NCBI GenBank assembly: GCA_026983875.1
Contig: JALSTG010000156.1
Coordinates: 1 to 40,952, forward strand
Direction of reading: 5' to 3'
DNA from: Campylobacteraceae bacterium
GTDB lineage: Bacteria > Campylobacterota > Campylobacteria > Campylobacterales > Sulfurovaceae
Length of the DNA: 40,952 bases
The position numbers and the translations under genes were made by a program. Below, in pieces: positions 16,308-26,712 of the stretch. How positions within the stretch are numbered: the first letter of the stretch is position 1; every line of letters starts with the position of its first letter. The notes below the pieces were generated by a model. That model had not been told where the DNA came from, did not search any database, and saw only the letters and a list, made by a program, of their open reading frames with translations.

Positions 16308-16625
16308 ATGTCATTGATGAAAGCTCCTGAAAATACGCCGGTCTGGACCAATGAGGCCAACTGCAAAGCGTGTGACCTTTGCGTCTCCGTCTGTCCGGCG
16401 GGCGTTCTGGCGATGCGCTACGAGCCGCATTCCGTTTTGGGGTCGATGATTACGATCATTGCGCCTGAGGATTGCATCGGCTGTAACGAGTGTGAGCTGG
16501 CCTGTCCTGATTTTGCCATTTATGTGGCGGATAAGAAGGAGTACAAGTTCGCCAAGCTGAGCGATCAGGCTAAAGAGCGCGCGAAAAAAATCGCCGAAAA
16601 CGATTATATGATGCTCGGCGCATAA
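16308..16625 (+). CDS. oorD: 2-oxoglutarate:ferredoxin oxidoreductase, delta (ferredoxin) subunit
   Basis: This 105-residue protein has two [4Fe-4S] motifs, CKACDLCVSVCPAG and CIGCNECELACPDF. It passes electrons between the thiamine subunit and external ferredoxin. Start ATG 16308 is preferred because AAGGGGAAG precedes it and MSLMKAPENTPVW resembles other OorD starts; an in-frame ATG at 16269 has no ribosome site. It heads a tight oorDABC operon. TATGCT at 16254-16259 is a weak -10 candidate. Confidence 0.93.
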   Translation: MSLMKAPENTPVWTNEANCKACDLCVSVCPAGVLAMRYEPHSVLGSMITIIAPEDCIGCNECELACPDFAIYVADKKEYKFAKLSDQAKERAKKIAENDYMMLGA

Positions 16626-16639
16626 CTGAAGGAGGTTGT

Positions 16640-17779
16640 ATGAGCAAAAAAAGAGAAGTGATTGCTTCAGGTAACGATCTGGCAGCTATGGCAGCTGTCG
16701 ACGCCGGATGTATGTTTTTCGGAGGCTATCCGATTACCCCGTCCAGTGAAGTCATGCACACCATCTCCGACCTGCTTCCCAAAGTGGGAGGCGTGGCGAT
16801 CCAGATGGAAGACGAGATCGGCGGTGTCGCCGCAGCGATCGGCGCCTCGATGAGCGGTGTCCGGAGCCTTACGGCTACATCGGGTCCCGGAATCAGTCTT
16901 AAGGCGGAGAACCTGGGATTGGCACAGATGGCCGAGGTTCCCCTGGTCGTCGTCAACGTGATGCGGGGCGGTCCCTCCACGGGGTTGCCGACCCGCGTCA
17001 GCCAGGGAGACGTCGCTCAGGCCAAAAACCCCAGCCACGGAGACTACAAGTCGATTACCCTCTGCGCAGGCAACCTGGCGGAGTGTTATACCGAAACGGT
17101 TCGTGCCTTCAATCTCGCCGATCGCTTCATGCAGCCGGTTTTCGTGCTTTTGGACGAGACCATCGGCCATATGCACGCCAAAGCGGAGCTGCCGACGGTC
17201 GAAGAGGTCAAGGCCAGTATCAAACCTCGTAGAAAGTTTGAGGGGGATCCCAAGGATTACCATCCCTACGAAGTGCCTCAGGATGAGCCGGCGATTCTCA
17301 ATCCCATGTTCCAGGGGTATCGCTACCATTTCACCGGACTCCATCACGATCGCGATGGTTTCCCGACAGAGGAGAAGGAGACCTGCCGCAAGCTGATCGA
17401 TCGCCTCTTCCGGAAGGTCGACGAGCATCGTGACGAGATCGAACTGAACGAAGAGTATCTGCTCGATGATGCCGATATTCTCTTGATCGGCTACGGATCG
17501 GCATCACTGGCGATCCGTGAGGCGATCGACCGTCTCCGAGAACAAGGAATCAAAGCCGGAATGTTCCGTCCCATCACCCTCTGGCCCAGTCCCGAAGAGC
17601 GCCTCTTCGAGCTGGGACAGAAGTTTGACAAAGTGCTCTCCATCGAGCTCAATCAGGGCCAGTATCTTGAGGAGATCCAGCGCGCCATGGGCCGCAAAGA
17701 TATCCAGAAGCTGACGAAAACCAATGGACGGCCCTTCTCGCCCCAGGATATTATCGATAAAGTCAAGGAGGTATTCTAA
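16640..17779 (+). CDS. oorA: 2-oxoglutarate:ferredoxin oxidoreductase, alpha subunit
   Basis: This 379-residue protein starts with REVIASGNDLAAMAAVDAGC, followed by FFGGYPITPSSEVMHT and QMEDEIGGVAAAIGAS, the pyrimidine-binding domain motifs of 2-oxoacid:ferredoxin oxidoreductases. ATSGPGISLKAE and RGGPSTGLPT are further signatures. The C-terminal part (GYGSASLAIREAI) is the transketolase C-like domain. The enzyme carboxylates succinyl-CoA to 2-oxoglutarate with reduced ferredoxin in the reductive TCA cycle, or runs oxidatively. GAAGGAGG precedes the start; oorB begins 1 bp after its stop. Confidence 0.95.
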   Translation: MSKKREVIASGNDLAAMAAVDAGCMFFGGYPITPSSEVMHTISDLLPKVGGVAIQMEDEIGGVAAAIGASMSGVRSLTATSGPGISLKAENLGLAQMAEVPLVVVNVMRGGPSTGLPTRVSQGDVAQAKNPSHGDYKSITLCAGNLAECYTETVRAFNLADRFMQPVFVLLDETIGHMHAKAELPTVEEVKASIKPRRKFEGDPKDYHPYEVPQDEPAILNPMFQGYRYHFTGLHHDRDGFPTEEKETCRKLIDRLFRKVDEHRDEIELNEEYLLDDADILLIGYGSASLAIREAIDRLREQGIKAGMFRPITLWPSPEERLFELGQKFDKVLSIELNQGQYLEEIQRAMGRKDIQKLTKTNGRPFSPQDIIDKVKEVF

Positions 17780-17780
17780 G

Positions 17781-18638
17781 ATGGCATTTAATTACGACGA
17801 ATATTTACGCACCGAAAAGATGCCCACGCTCTGGTGCTGGGGCTGTGGAGACGGAGTCATTCTCAAAGCCTTCATCCGTGCGGTTGACAAGCTCGGATGG
17901 AACAAAGACGATGTCTGCGTAGTGTCGGGAATCGGCTGTTCCGGCCGTTTCAGCTCCTATGTGGATTTCAATACCGTTCATACGACCCACGGTCGGACCG
18001 TCGCCTTTGCCACGGGGATCAAACTGGCCAATCCCGACAAGCATGTCATTTGCGTCGCCGGCGACGGCGATGCCCTGGCGATCGGCGGGAACCATACGAT
18101 CCACGGATGCCGCCGCAATATCGATATGACACTGATCGTGATCCAGAACTTTATCTACGGCTTGACCAATTCCCAAACATCCCCGACCACTCCTCGGGGC
18201 TTCTGGACCGTCAGCCAGAAAGCCGGAAACATCGATCCTACCTTCGACGGCTGCAAGCTGGCCGAAGCAGCCGGCGCCTCCTTTGTCGCCCGTGAAAACG
18301 TCTCCGAGCCTCGGAAGCTGGAGAAGGTGCTCTACAAGGCGCTGGCCCACAAAGGCTTTAGTTATGTCGAGGCGATGTCCAACTGCCACATCAACCTGGG
18401 ACGGAAGAACAAAATGGCCAGTGCGATAGAGAATCTCGATTGGATCGACTCTATCACGATGCCCAAGAAAAAATGGGACGCGCTGAGCGAAGAGGAGAAG
18501 ATCAATTACCTGCCTACCGGTGTGCTCAAAGAGGATACCGAGGCGGAAGAGTACTGCGATATGTATGAAGAGGTCAAAAAGGTGCATCAGGGTCTGCGGC
18601 CCAAGATTACACCCGACGATTTCAAGAAAAAAATCTAA
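17781..18638 (+). CDS. oorB: 2-oxoglutarate:ferredoxin oxidoreductase, beta (thiamine diphosphate) subunit
   Basis: This 285-residue protein contains LWCWGCGDG (cluster/TPP cysteines), GIGCSGR, and the thiamine diphosphate/Mg motif AGDGDALAIGGNH followed by NFIYGLTNSQTSPTT. These features identify the TPP-binding subunit. Start ATG 17781 lies one base after the oorA TAA, with AAGGAGG at 17765-17771. An upstream in-frame ATG at 17724 lies inside oorA and is rejected. Confidence 0.95.
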   Translation: MAFNYDEYLRTEKMPTLWCWGCGDGVILKAFIRAVDKLGWNKDDVCVVSGIGCSGRFSSYVDFNTVHTTHGRTVAFATGIKLANPDKHVICVAGDGDALAIGGNHTIHGCRRNIDMTLIVIQNFIYGLTNSQTSPTTPRGFWTVSQKAGNIDPTFDGCKLAEAAGASFVARENVSEPRKLEKVLYKALAHKGFSYVEAMSNCHINLGRKNKMASAIENLDWIDSITMPKKKWDALSEEEKINYLPTGVLKEDTEAEEYCDMYEEVKKVHQGLRPKITPDDFKKKI

Positions 18639-18649
18639 GGGGCAGGAAG

Positions 18650-19219
18650 ATGAGCAGAATTGTCATGCGATTTACCGGTGTCGGCGGCCAGGGTGTCCTC
18701 CTGGCGGGAGAGATTTTTGCCGCGGCAAAAATCAAAATGGGAGGATACGGTGTCAAGACGGCGACCTACACTTCCCAGGTTCGTGGTGGCCCTACCGTGG
18801 TCGACATCCAGCTCGACGACAAAGAGATCTATTATCCCTACGCCATCGACGGCCAGATCGACTTTATGCTCTCCGTCGCCGACAAGAGCTATCAGCTCTT
18901 CAAAGACGGCGTTGCGGAGGGGGGCACGATCGTCATCGACCCCAACCTGGTCTATCCTAGCGAAGAGGATAAGAAAAAATATAAAATCTACGAGATCCCC
19001 ATTATCACCATCGCCAAGGAAGAGGTGGGTAACGTCATTACTCAGAGCGTCGTCGCTCTAGCGATTGCCAACACGATGACGAAAGCTCTGCCCGACGATG
19101 TGCTGATCGAGACGATGTTGAGCAAGGTTCCCAAAAAGGTTCATGAAGCTAACCTCAAAGCCTACGAGCTGGGTAAAAAATACGCGTTAGAAGCGCTGGA
19201 AAAGGGCCCCGCTAAATAA
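18650..19219 (+). CDS. oorC: 2-oxoglutarate:ferredoxin oxidoreductase, gamma subunit
   Basis: This 189-residue protein begins with the gamma-domain signature VMRFTGVGGQGVLLAGEIFA, followed by TYTSQVRGGPTVVDI. It completes the delta-alpha-beta-gamma enzyme. Start ATG 18650 follows GGGGCAGGAAG, 11 bp after oorB. A hairpin plus T-tract follows the stop. Confidence 0.95.
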   Translation: MSRIVMRFTGVGGQGVLLAGEIFAAAKIKMGGYGVKTATYTSQVRGGPTVVDIQLDDKEIYYPYAIDGQIDFMLSVADKSYQLFKDGVAEGGTIVIDPNLVYPSEEDKKKYKIYEIPIITIAKEEVGNVITQSVVALAIANTMTKALPDDVLIETMLSKVPKKVHEANLKAYELGKKYALEALEKGPAK

Positions 19220-19227
19220 GCTTCTCC

Positions 19228-19260
19228 TTCCGGTCCTTTCGGGCCGAAATCTCTCTTTTT
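19228..19260 (+). terminator. Intrinsic terminator after oorDABC
   Basis: A GC-rich stem (left arm around 19228-19236, right arm GGGCCG with flanking AA around 19241-19248) closes a TTTC loop. CTCTCTTTTT follows at 19251-19260. It sits 9 bp after the oorC stop. Confidence 0.55.
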
Positions 19261-19272
19261 CACTATTTCAAG

Positions 19273-19278
19273 TATAAT
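19273..19278 (+). promoter_or_regulatory. Probable -10 box for proC
   Basis: A perfect TATAAT just after the oor terminator, 27 bp before the proC ATG; GGAAGGA follows as ribosome site. Confidence 0.5.
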
Positions 19279-19305
19279 CTTTCCAAAAAGCGGAAGGATA
19301 AATCA

Positions 19306-20052
19306 ATGAAACTCTTATTAATTGGTGCGGGCAATATGGGGGCTGCAATGATCCCCGGACTTAGAGACTACGATTTGACCGTCGTCGAGGGGAGGGCGGA
19401 GCGACGGGAAGAACTGGCCAAGCGTTATCCTAATATCTCACTTCGTGGCGATATACCCTCCCTGGAGGGGTATGTCGTGATTCTGGCGATTAAGCCCCAG
19501 TCCCTTGAAAATCTGAGCACTCAGGGGGAAGCGGAAGCATTGGTCTCGATTCTCGCCGGTACTCCTCTGAGTAAGTTGCGGGAGCGGATCGTCGCGAAAG
19601 CCTATATCCGTGCCATGCCCAACATCGCCGCGCTAAAAGGTAAATCGGTCACCTCGGTTACCGGGGACAGCTCCTTCAAAGCCCAAGCTCTGGAGATTCT
19701 CTCCTCTATCGGCAAGGCGATCTGGCTTGAGAACGAGAAGCAGCTCGATATCGCTACGGGCCTGGGAGGCTCTGCGCCCGCATGGTTGGCACTTGTGGCC
19801 GAAGCCCTGGCCGACGGAGCCGTCAATCTGGGCCTTCCCCGCTCGGTAAGCTACGAATATCTCTCCGGGTTGATGGAGGGGATGGGTGCCTTGCTGGCCG
19901 ACGAACATCCGGCCCTGCTCAAAGACCGGGTCATGTCCCCGGGAGGTACCACTGCCGCCGGCTATCTTGCCCTGGAAAAAGGTGCCGTCCGTGATGCTTT
20001 TATCGAAGCGATGGAAGCGGCTTATCGCCGAAGCGAAGCGTTGGGAAAATGA
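19306..20052 (+). CDS. proC: Pyrroline-5-carboxylate reductase
   Basis: This 248-residue NAD(P)H-dependent enzyme makes proline from pyrroline-5-carboxylate. The N-terminal LLLIGAGNMGAAMI is a Rossmann dinucleotide motif, IRAMPNIAALKG is a family segment, and MSPGGTTAAGYLALE near the C-terminus is the P5CR signature. It is slightly short (usually about 265), with loss in the middle of the Rossmann domain rather than the catalytic dimer domain. It is followed closely by serS. Confidence 0.93.
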   Translation: MKLLLIGAGNMGAAMIPGLRDYDLTVVEGRAERREELAKRYPNISLRGDIPSLEGYVVILAIKPQSLENLSTQGEAEALVSILAGTPLSKLRERIVAKAYIRAMPNIAALKGKSVTSVTGDSSFKAQALEILSSIGKAIWLENEKQLDIATGLGGSAPAWLALVAEALADGAVNLGLPRSVSYEYLSGLMEGMGALLADEHPALLKDRVMSPGGTTAAGYLALEKGAVRDAFIEAMEAAYRRSEALGK

Positions 20053-21330
<1,278 letters not shown>

Positions 21331-21364
21331 CTTCCCACGACTTCCGCCTTGAGCCTTACACTTC

Positions 21365-22342
21365 CTACAACAGATTCTGCATTTTGATCAGTATGCCGTA
21401 GAGAAGGGTCTCTCTGTTTTCGGGTTTGCAGGATTTGAGCCGAAGCTCGGAGCCCAAGAGATGTTCGTAGATTTTGATCCATTTGGCGGGTGTGACTCGC
21501 GCGGCAAGGGCTGCTTTTTGCTCCTCGATCTGGCGGGGGAGTTTGTAACCCAGGATCGCTTTGGAGTCGGCGACGCCGTGGAGACGGATGTAGGCGTGAA
21601 AGAGGAAGATCTGATTGACAAAGAATTGGGTGGCGCGGAGAATGTCGGTTTCATCTTCTCCAAGTTCCAGTAGCTTTCCGATCGTTTCGGTGATCGGCTT
21701 TTTGGCGAAAAGATCGATGAGGAGGTTTTCGACGGCCAGGGGGGCGGTGGAGTAGACCAGAGTGTCGATCTCCTTGTGGCCGACGGGTTCTCCCGAGATG
21801 GCAAGCTTCTCAAGCTCTTTGGCCGCGAGGGCCAGATTGCCGTTGAGGAGGGTCAGGAGATGTCCTAGAGCGTAATCGTCTATCTCCATGTGGAGTTCCA
21901 AGGCTTTTTGTCGCAGCAACACGACACCCTCGCGAGGATTTGGCGGGAAGAAGCGGACCCAGATTCCCCCCTTCTTCTCCGTAAAACTGCTCTGCATCGC
22001 CTTGGCATCCTTGGCTGCTCCCGTAAAGGCGAAGAGGAAGTAGTTGTCGGGGTTTTTAACGGTGAGGGAGATCAGGGCATCGAGCTCCTTCTTGGGCAGT
22101 TTCTTTTCCCGGCGGATCAGCAGCAGGTTGGTCCCGCCGAAAAGCGAGCTCTGGGAGAGATAGGCCTTTGCCTGCTCAAAATCGTACTCGTCGTGATAGA
22201 GAGTCAACATAGACTCGGTTGCATCGAGATCTCTCTTGTAGCGGTCAAGATAGAAGTCGATGAGGTAATCGTTCTCACCGTAAAGAAGTACACTTCGGGG
22301 AAGGCTCTGCTTGAGGCGCTGTTCGAACTCTCGCTGATACAT
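21365..22342 (-). CDS. holA: DNA polymerase III delta subunit
   Basis: This 325-residue protein has the HolA clamp-loader delta pattern: MYQREFEQRL, then LLYGENDYLIDFYLDRYK at 19-36, SLFGGTNLLLIR at 66-77, and a C-terminal alpha-helical collar domain ending LLYGILIKMQNLL. It opens the beta clamp during loading. It is the last gene of the minus-strand set htpX-rnr-holA. Its ribosome site GGAGGA lies at 22348-22353 (minus), within one arm of a hairpin that abuts the ATG; see the separate hairpin entry. It follows rnr as I recall in Campylobacter jejuni. Confidence 0.9.
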   Translation of the reverse strand: MYQREFEQRLKQSLPRSVLLYGENDYLIDFYLDRYKRDLDATESMLTLYHDEYDFEQAKAYLSQSSLFGGTNLLLIRREKKLPKKELDALISLTVKNPDNYFLFAFTGAAKDAKAMQSSFTEKKGGIWVRFFPPNPREGVVLLRQKALELHMEIDDYALGHLLTLLNGNLALAAKELEKLAISGEPVGHKEIDTLVYSTAPLAVENLLIDLFAKKPITETIGKLLELGEDETDILRATQFFVNQIFLFHAYIRLHGVADSKAILGYKLPRQIEEQKAALAARVTPAKWIKIYEHLLGSELRLKSCKPENRETLLYGILIKMQNLL

Positions 22343-22496
22343 TAAAATCCTCCAGTGGAGGATGTTTTAGTGAATAGTGAATAGTGAATAGTGAACAGTG
22401 TCGGTATGCACGGCTCGGCCGTGCCTTTATTGATAATACTTTCGACTTGTGTCTTGCGACTCGTGACTGTGCCGAAGGCACCCTCAATAACCATCA
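22343..22496. repeat. Composite heptamer repeat, copy A (between rnr and holA)
   Basis: On the plus strand, in order: the ribosome-site hairpin (22344-22368), three GTGAATA units plus one GTGAACA (22370-22397), and GGTATGCACGGC leading into a perfect stem (GCACGGC/GCCGTGC, loop TCG). Degenerate heptamers related to ACTTGCG follow (about 22442-22470), then a short GTGCC-GAA-GGCAC hairpin (22469-22481), and a CAATAACC remnant. It matches copy B at 24483-24650 in order and composition but differs in unit sequence. Confidence 0.8.
22344..22368 (-). promoter_or_regulatory. Hairpin containing the holA Shine-Dalgarno
   Basis: In the holA transcript ATCCTCC pairs with GGAGGAT across a 3-nt loop (ACT), extended by an AAAA/TTTT arm with one bulged base. 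GGAGG is the holA ribosome site, six bases from the ATG. When folded, the site is fully paired. The same arrangement precedes rnr. Confidence 0.75.
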
Positions 22497-24482
22497 CTAT
22501 CCCTCCCGTTCCAGCTTTTTTATCTGGGTTCCCAGAATGATCGCCTGGGGAATATTGGCCTCGGTGATTTCCACTTCAATCCGATCAAAGAGAAGGGCAT
22601 CGTAGGCTTTGAGATGGACGACGATTCCCTGCATTTCACACTCCAGGATCGCTTTAGCGCCCCGGGTCGGGTCGTCGGGGTCGATTTCGATCAGCTCCGC
22701 AGCGAAGCGTTCGCCTAAGTGCCTCTGGGCCCAGCGGGCGAATTTTCGGTCGCGGAAGTCCCATTCGGCCTTGGTGGCGTTTCGCTCCAGTTCGCTGACC
22801 CGGACGCAGAGGGGCTCGATGTTGCGCAGGAGATAGGCGTGGCGCTCTTCATCTCGATGCAAATCGGCCTTGATGAGCCGGTGGAGGATTAGGTCGCTGT
22901 AGCGTCGGATGGGGGAGGTGAAGTGACTGTACTTCTTGAAGCCCAGGCCGAAGTGACCTACATTGAAGGGCGAATAGCTGGCCCGACGCAGGGACTGGAT
23001 GATGAGGGCGTCGACCTCCGCTTCGATTCCCTGGGCGGCGGCCTCTTTCTGGATGGCTCGGATCACGGTACAGGCGTCGGCTTCTTCAGGAAGATCGACG
23101 AAGATTCCTACCGTAGCCAACTGTTCCAGAAGCTCCTCGATCTTGCCCATTTCCGGGGCTTCGTGGATCCGGAAGATTGCGTCTCCATCGCCTTCAAAGC
23201 GTTTGGCGGCGGCTTTGTTGGCTAGGAGCATGCACTCCTCGATGAGGCTATGGGCCGGAGTGCCGGTCTCGATAGTGGTCTCCTTGAGCTCGTGTTCGGG
23301 GTCGATGGCCAGCTTGACTTCGTCGGTGCGGAAGTCAAAGCCCTTTTTGAGCCGCTGTTTTCGTAGTCGCTGGGTGAGCTTCTGCAAAGGAAGAAGCCAT
23401 CGGAGAATCTCCTGCTCCGTTTCGCTAAAGTGCGTGCGTTTCCCTTCTAGTATCGCGTCGATTTCGTCATAGTTAAAGCGGCGTTTGGAGTGAATGACCC
23501 CTTCGAAAAATTCCTCTTTGATAGGCTGGAGGTTTTTGGGATCGAGAGTGATCTTCGCGATAAAGGCGAGGCGGTCGACATGGGGCTTGAGAGAGCAGAT
23601 ATTTTCGCTCAGTTCCCGAGGCAGCATGGGGAAGGCCTTGTGGGGAAGGTAGGTGGTAAAGCCCCGGAGTTTTGCCTCCTTGTCGATAGGACTGGAGTAG
23701 GGGACGTAGTGGCTGACGTCGGCGATAGCCACATAGAGGGTATGATGTTTCAGATCCAGATAGATTGCGTCGTCGAAATCCTTGGCGGTAACCGGATCGA
23801 TGGTGCAAAAGCTCAGATCCCGTAGATCGACGCGCCCTTCGATCTCCTGGGGTAGGACCTGGCTGGGGATTTTAAGAGCTTGTTCCACGCAGTCATCGGG
23901 GAAGGTATCATCCCGGCGTTCATAAAGCAGCAGGCTGATGCGCTCGTCGACTCTCGGATCGCCCAGATGGCCCAGCACTTCGATCACTTTGGAGCTCATA
24001 GCGTCGATGAGTAGCACCGTGCCCAGCTTGAAGGCCTTCAGATCCATCCCCGGCATCTCGGCGGCGATGGGCTGGGCGGTTTTGATATGAAGTACGGCGA
24101 AGTTTCCGCTCTCATCCCGGTGGGTGTAGCCGATGAGGTGGAGAGCCTCAGGACGGGTGACGAGAACGACCTTTGCCGCCGGCCGTCCCCGTCTGGCGAT
24201 GATGCGCTTGACGACTACTTCGTCACCGTTTTTTGCCTCATCCAGATCCTTGGGTTCGATGAGCAGATCTTTGTCCCCTTCAAATTCGCTTTCGACGTAC
24301 CCTTTGCCCTCCTGGGAGATCCAGAGCCGTCCCACCCGGTAGAGAGAACGCAGACGAAGCAGTTCCCGTTCGTCCTTCTCCAAAGCTCCTATACGCTCGA
24401 GCTCCTCATACTTGGGATAATCCTCGGGCTCCAGATCGGAGGGGAGAAATCCGCGGGTGAGTTGGATGCCGAAGGGAGACAT
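22497..24482 (-). CDS. rnr: Ribonuclease R (RNase II/R family exoribonuclease)
   Basis: This 661-residue RNB-family 3'-5' exoribonuclease degrades structured RNA. N-terminal OB/cold-shock-like domains precede the RNB catalytic domain with TIDPVTAKDFDDA at about 228-240, holding the Mg-binding aspartates, and HFTSPIRRYSDL around 520-530. An S1-like domain ends the protein. It is shorter than the enterobacterial enzyme (about 800), as expected for Campylobacterota. The only upstream codon in frame is TGA, so the ATG at 24482 is the start. Its ribosome site lies in a perfect 13-bp hairpin. Confidence 0.93.
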   Translation of the reverse strand: MSPFGIQLTRGFLPSDLEPEDYPKYEELERIGALEKDERELLRLRSLYRVGRLWISQEGKGYVESEFEGDKDLLIEPKDLDEAKNGDEVVVKRIIARRGRPAAKVVLVTRPEALHLIGYTHRDESGNFAVLHIKTAQPIAAEMPGMDLKAFKLGTVLLIDAMSSKVIEVLGHLGDPRVDERISLLLYERRDDTFPDDCVEQALKIPSQVLPQEIEGRVDLRDLSFCTIDPVTAKDFDDAIYLDLKHHTLYVAIADVSHYVPYSSPIDKEAKLRGFTTYLPHKAFPMLPRELSENICSLKPHVDRLAFIAKITLDPKNLQPIKEEFFEGVIHSKRRFNYDEIDAILEGKRTHFSETEQEILRWLLPLQKLTQRLRKQRLKKGFDFRTDEVKLAIDPEHELKETTIETGTPAHSLIEECMLLANKAAAKRFEGDGDAIFRIHEAPEMGKIEELLEQLATVGIFVDLPEEADACTVIRAIQKEAAAQGIEAEVDALIIQSLRRASYSPFNVGHFGLGFKKYSHFTSPIRRYSDLILHRLIKADLHRDEERHAYLLRNIEPLCVRVSELERNATKAEWDFRDRKFARWAQRHLGERFAAELIEIDPDDPTRGAKAILECEMQGIVVHLKAYDALLFDRIEVEITEANIPQAIILGTQIKKLEREG

Positions 24483-24510
24483 TCAAAATCCTCCAACGGA
24501 GGATTTTGAA
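24482..24510 (-). promoter_or_regulatory. Perfect 13-bp hairpin sequestering the rnr ribosome site
   Basis: On the rnr mRNA, TTCAAAATCCTCC and GGAGGATTTTGAA pair perfectly across the loop GTT. The right arm contains the Shine-Dalgarno GGAGG and its last base is the A of the rnr ATG. The fold should block initiation unless opened. Confidence 0.8.
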
Positions 24511-24650
24511 GTGAAGAGTGAAGAGTGAAGAGTGAAGAACTTTGGTATGCACGGCCTGGACGTGCTTTTATCAATACTTGCGACTTGCGACTTGCGACTT
24601 GCGACTCCTCCCCCCCAATGACCAATGACCAATAACCAATAACCAATAAC
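24483..24650. repeat. Composite heptamer repeat, copy B (between htpX and rnr)
   Basis: On the plus strand: the 13-bp ribosome-site hairpin, four GTGAAGA units (24511-24538), the GGTATGCACGGC box with a GCACG/CGTGC stem (24550-24565), four ACTTGCG units (24576-24603), and five CCAATGA/CCAATAA units (24615-24649). All three tandem arrays have a 7-bp unit. The layout resembles the short tandemly repeated repetitive (STRR) heptamers known from cyanobacteria. Confidence 0.85.
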
Positions 24651-24658
24651 AGCGCCCA

Positions 24659-25504
24659 TCAGGCGCCTTTCAGTTGATATTTAATCTCTTCGAGTCGCTC
24701 GATCCGCTCTTCGGTTGTGGGATGGGTGCGGAAAAGATTGGCTACCTGACCGCCGATGCCGGCGAAGGGGTTGACGATGAACATATGGGCCGTAGAGGGG
24801 TCGGCATCGTGGATCACGGCACCGCGCCGGGCGTAGTTGTCGAGCTTGGTGAGGGCTCGCTGGAGCCATTCGGGATGGCCGGTCATCAGTGCCGAGCCTT
24901 TGTCGGCTTCGAACTCCCGGCTGCGGCTGATGGTCATCTGGATGACGGTCGCGGCCAGAGGCATGATGATCATCAGGGCGATGGTAACGATGGGATTGCG
25001 GTCCCGGTCGCCTCCGAAAAACATCCCGAAATTGGCCAGCATACTGATAGCTCCGGCGATGGTAGCGGCGACGGTGCCGATGAGCATATCGTAGTGTTTG
25101 ATATGGCTCAGCTCATGGGCGATGACTCCTTCGATCTCTTCCTCGTCCAGCAGGTCCAGCAGCCCCTTGGTAACCGCCACGGCGGCGTGTTCATAGTCCC
25201 GTCCGGTAGCGAAGGCGTTGGGAACCGGATCGGGGATGATGTAGAGCTTGGGCATCGGCAGGCCCGCGCGTTGGGTAAGGCGCCGGACGATGCCGTAGAG
25301 CTCAGGGGCGCTTTGCTCGTCCACGGGCACTGCGTCGTAGTGGGCCAGGACATGCTTGTCACTGTAGTAATAGGCGTAGAAATTCATTCCTGCGGCGATG
25401 AGAAAGGCGAGGATCATACCCGTCTTCCCGCCGATGAGTCCACCGAACCAGATAAAGAGTAGGGTCAGGCCGGTCATGAGAAAATAGGTTTTGAATTTTT
25501 CCAT
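24659..25504 (-). CDS. htpX: HtpX-like membrane zinc metalloprotease (M48)
   Basis: This 281-residue M48 peptidase of membrane quality control has two N-terminal membrane segments (about 5-50). The zinc site AHELSHIKH is near residue 130, followed by two more hydrophobic segments and the third-ligand region [11 protein letters not shown]. Family blocks [14 protein letters not shown] and [13 protein letters not shown] are present. Start ATG 25504 has AAGGAGAG upstream; an in-frame ATG at 25537 would add 11 charged residues without a ribosome site. I do not recall it between rnr and ilvC in C. jejuni, so it may be a local insertion. Confidence 0.93.
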   Translation of the reverse strand: MEKFKTYFLMTGLTLLFIWFGGLIGGKTGMILAFLIAAGMNFYAYYYSDKHVLAHYDAVPVDEQSAPELYGIVRRLTQRAGLPMPKLYIIPDPVPNAFATGRDYEHAAVAVTKGLLDLLDEEEIEGVIAHELSHIKHYDMLIGTVAATIAGAISMLANFGMFFGGDRDRNPIVTIALMIIMPLAATVIQMTISRSREFEADKGSALMTGHPEWLQRALTKLDNYARRGAVIHDADPSTAHMFIVNPFAGIGGQVANLFRTHPTTEERIERLEEIKYQLKGA

Positions 25505-25551
25505 AACTATCTCTCCTTCTTTTTCAATTCTATTCAATAATTTTGGGCTTC

Positions 25552-25557
25552 ATTATA
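25552..25557 (-). promoter_or_regulatory. Probable -10 box for htpX(-rnr-holA)
   Basis: A TATAAT on the minus strand lies 47 bp before the htpX ATG. Together with the plus-strand box for ilvC it makes the 163-bp spacer a divergent promoter region. Confidence 0.5.
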
Positions 25558-25632
25558 ATATATTCCCCGTTTACTCTATGCAATTATGGTCGCATCGATG
25601 CAGTGGATGGTTTCCTCTTACCGATTCTTCGA

Positions 25633-25638
25633 TATAAT
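25633..25638 (+). promoter_or_regulatory. Probable -10 box for ilvC
   Basis: A TATAAT lies 29 bp before the ilvC ATG; CAAGGAT serves as ribosome site. Confidence 0.55.
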
Positions 25639-25664
25639 CCCCCCAAATCACGATGCAAGGATAG

Positions 25665-26690
<1,026 letters not shown>

Positions 26691-26712
26691 TCGCTCGGTT
26701 TCCGGACGTCTA

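Noticed and set aside
22401-22430. GCACGGC/GCCGTGC stem followed by CTTTATT as an intrinsic terminator
   Set aside because: Its T-rich side faces the plus strand, while the flanking genes are on the minus strand; its recurrence in copy B makes it a module of the repeat.
22275-22487. Minus-strand frame over repeat copy A encoding SLFTIHYSL- and PPLEDF-like peptides
   Set aside because: It overlaps the holA start and is produced by the repeat: hairpin and heptamers translate into these peptides. Similar low-complexity peptides arise from such repeats without being genes.
24389-24646. Minus-strand frame over repeat copy B with similar peptide (KARPGRAY, SLFTLHSSL, PPLEDF)
   Set aside because: It resembles the frame over copy A, but because both derive from the same DNA repeat with equal unit counts; it overlaps rnr in another frame and has no ribosome site of its own.
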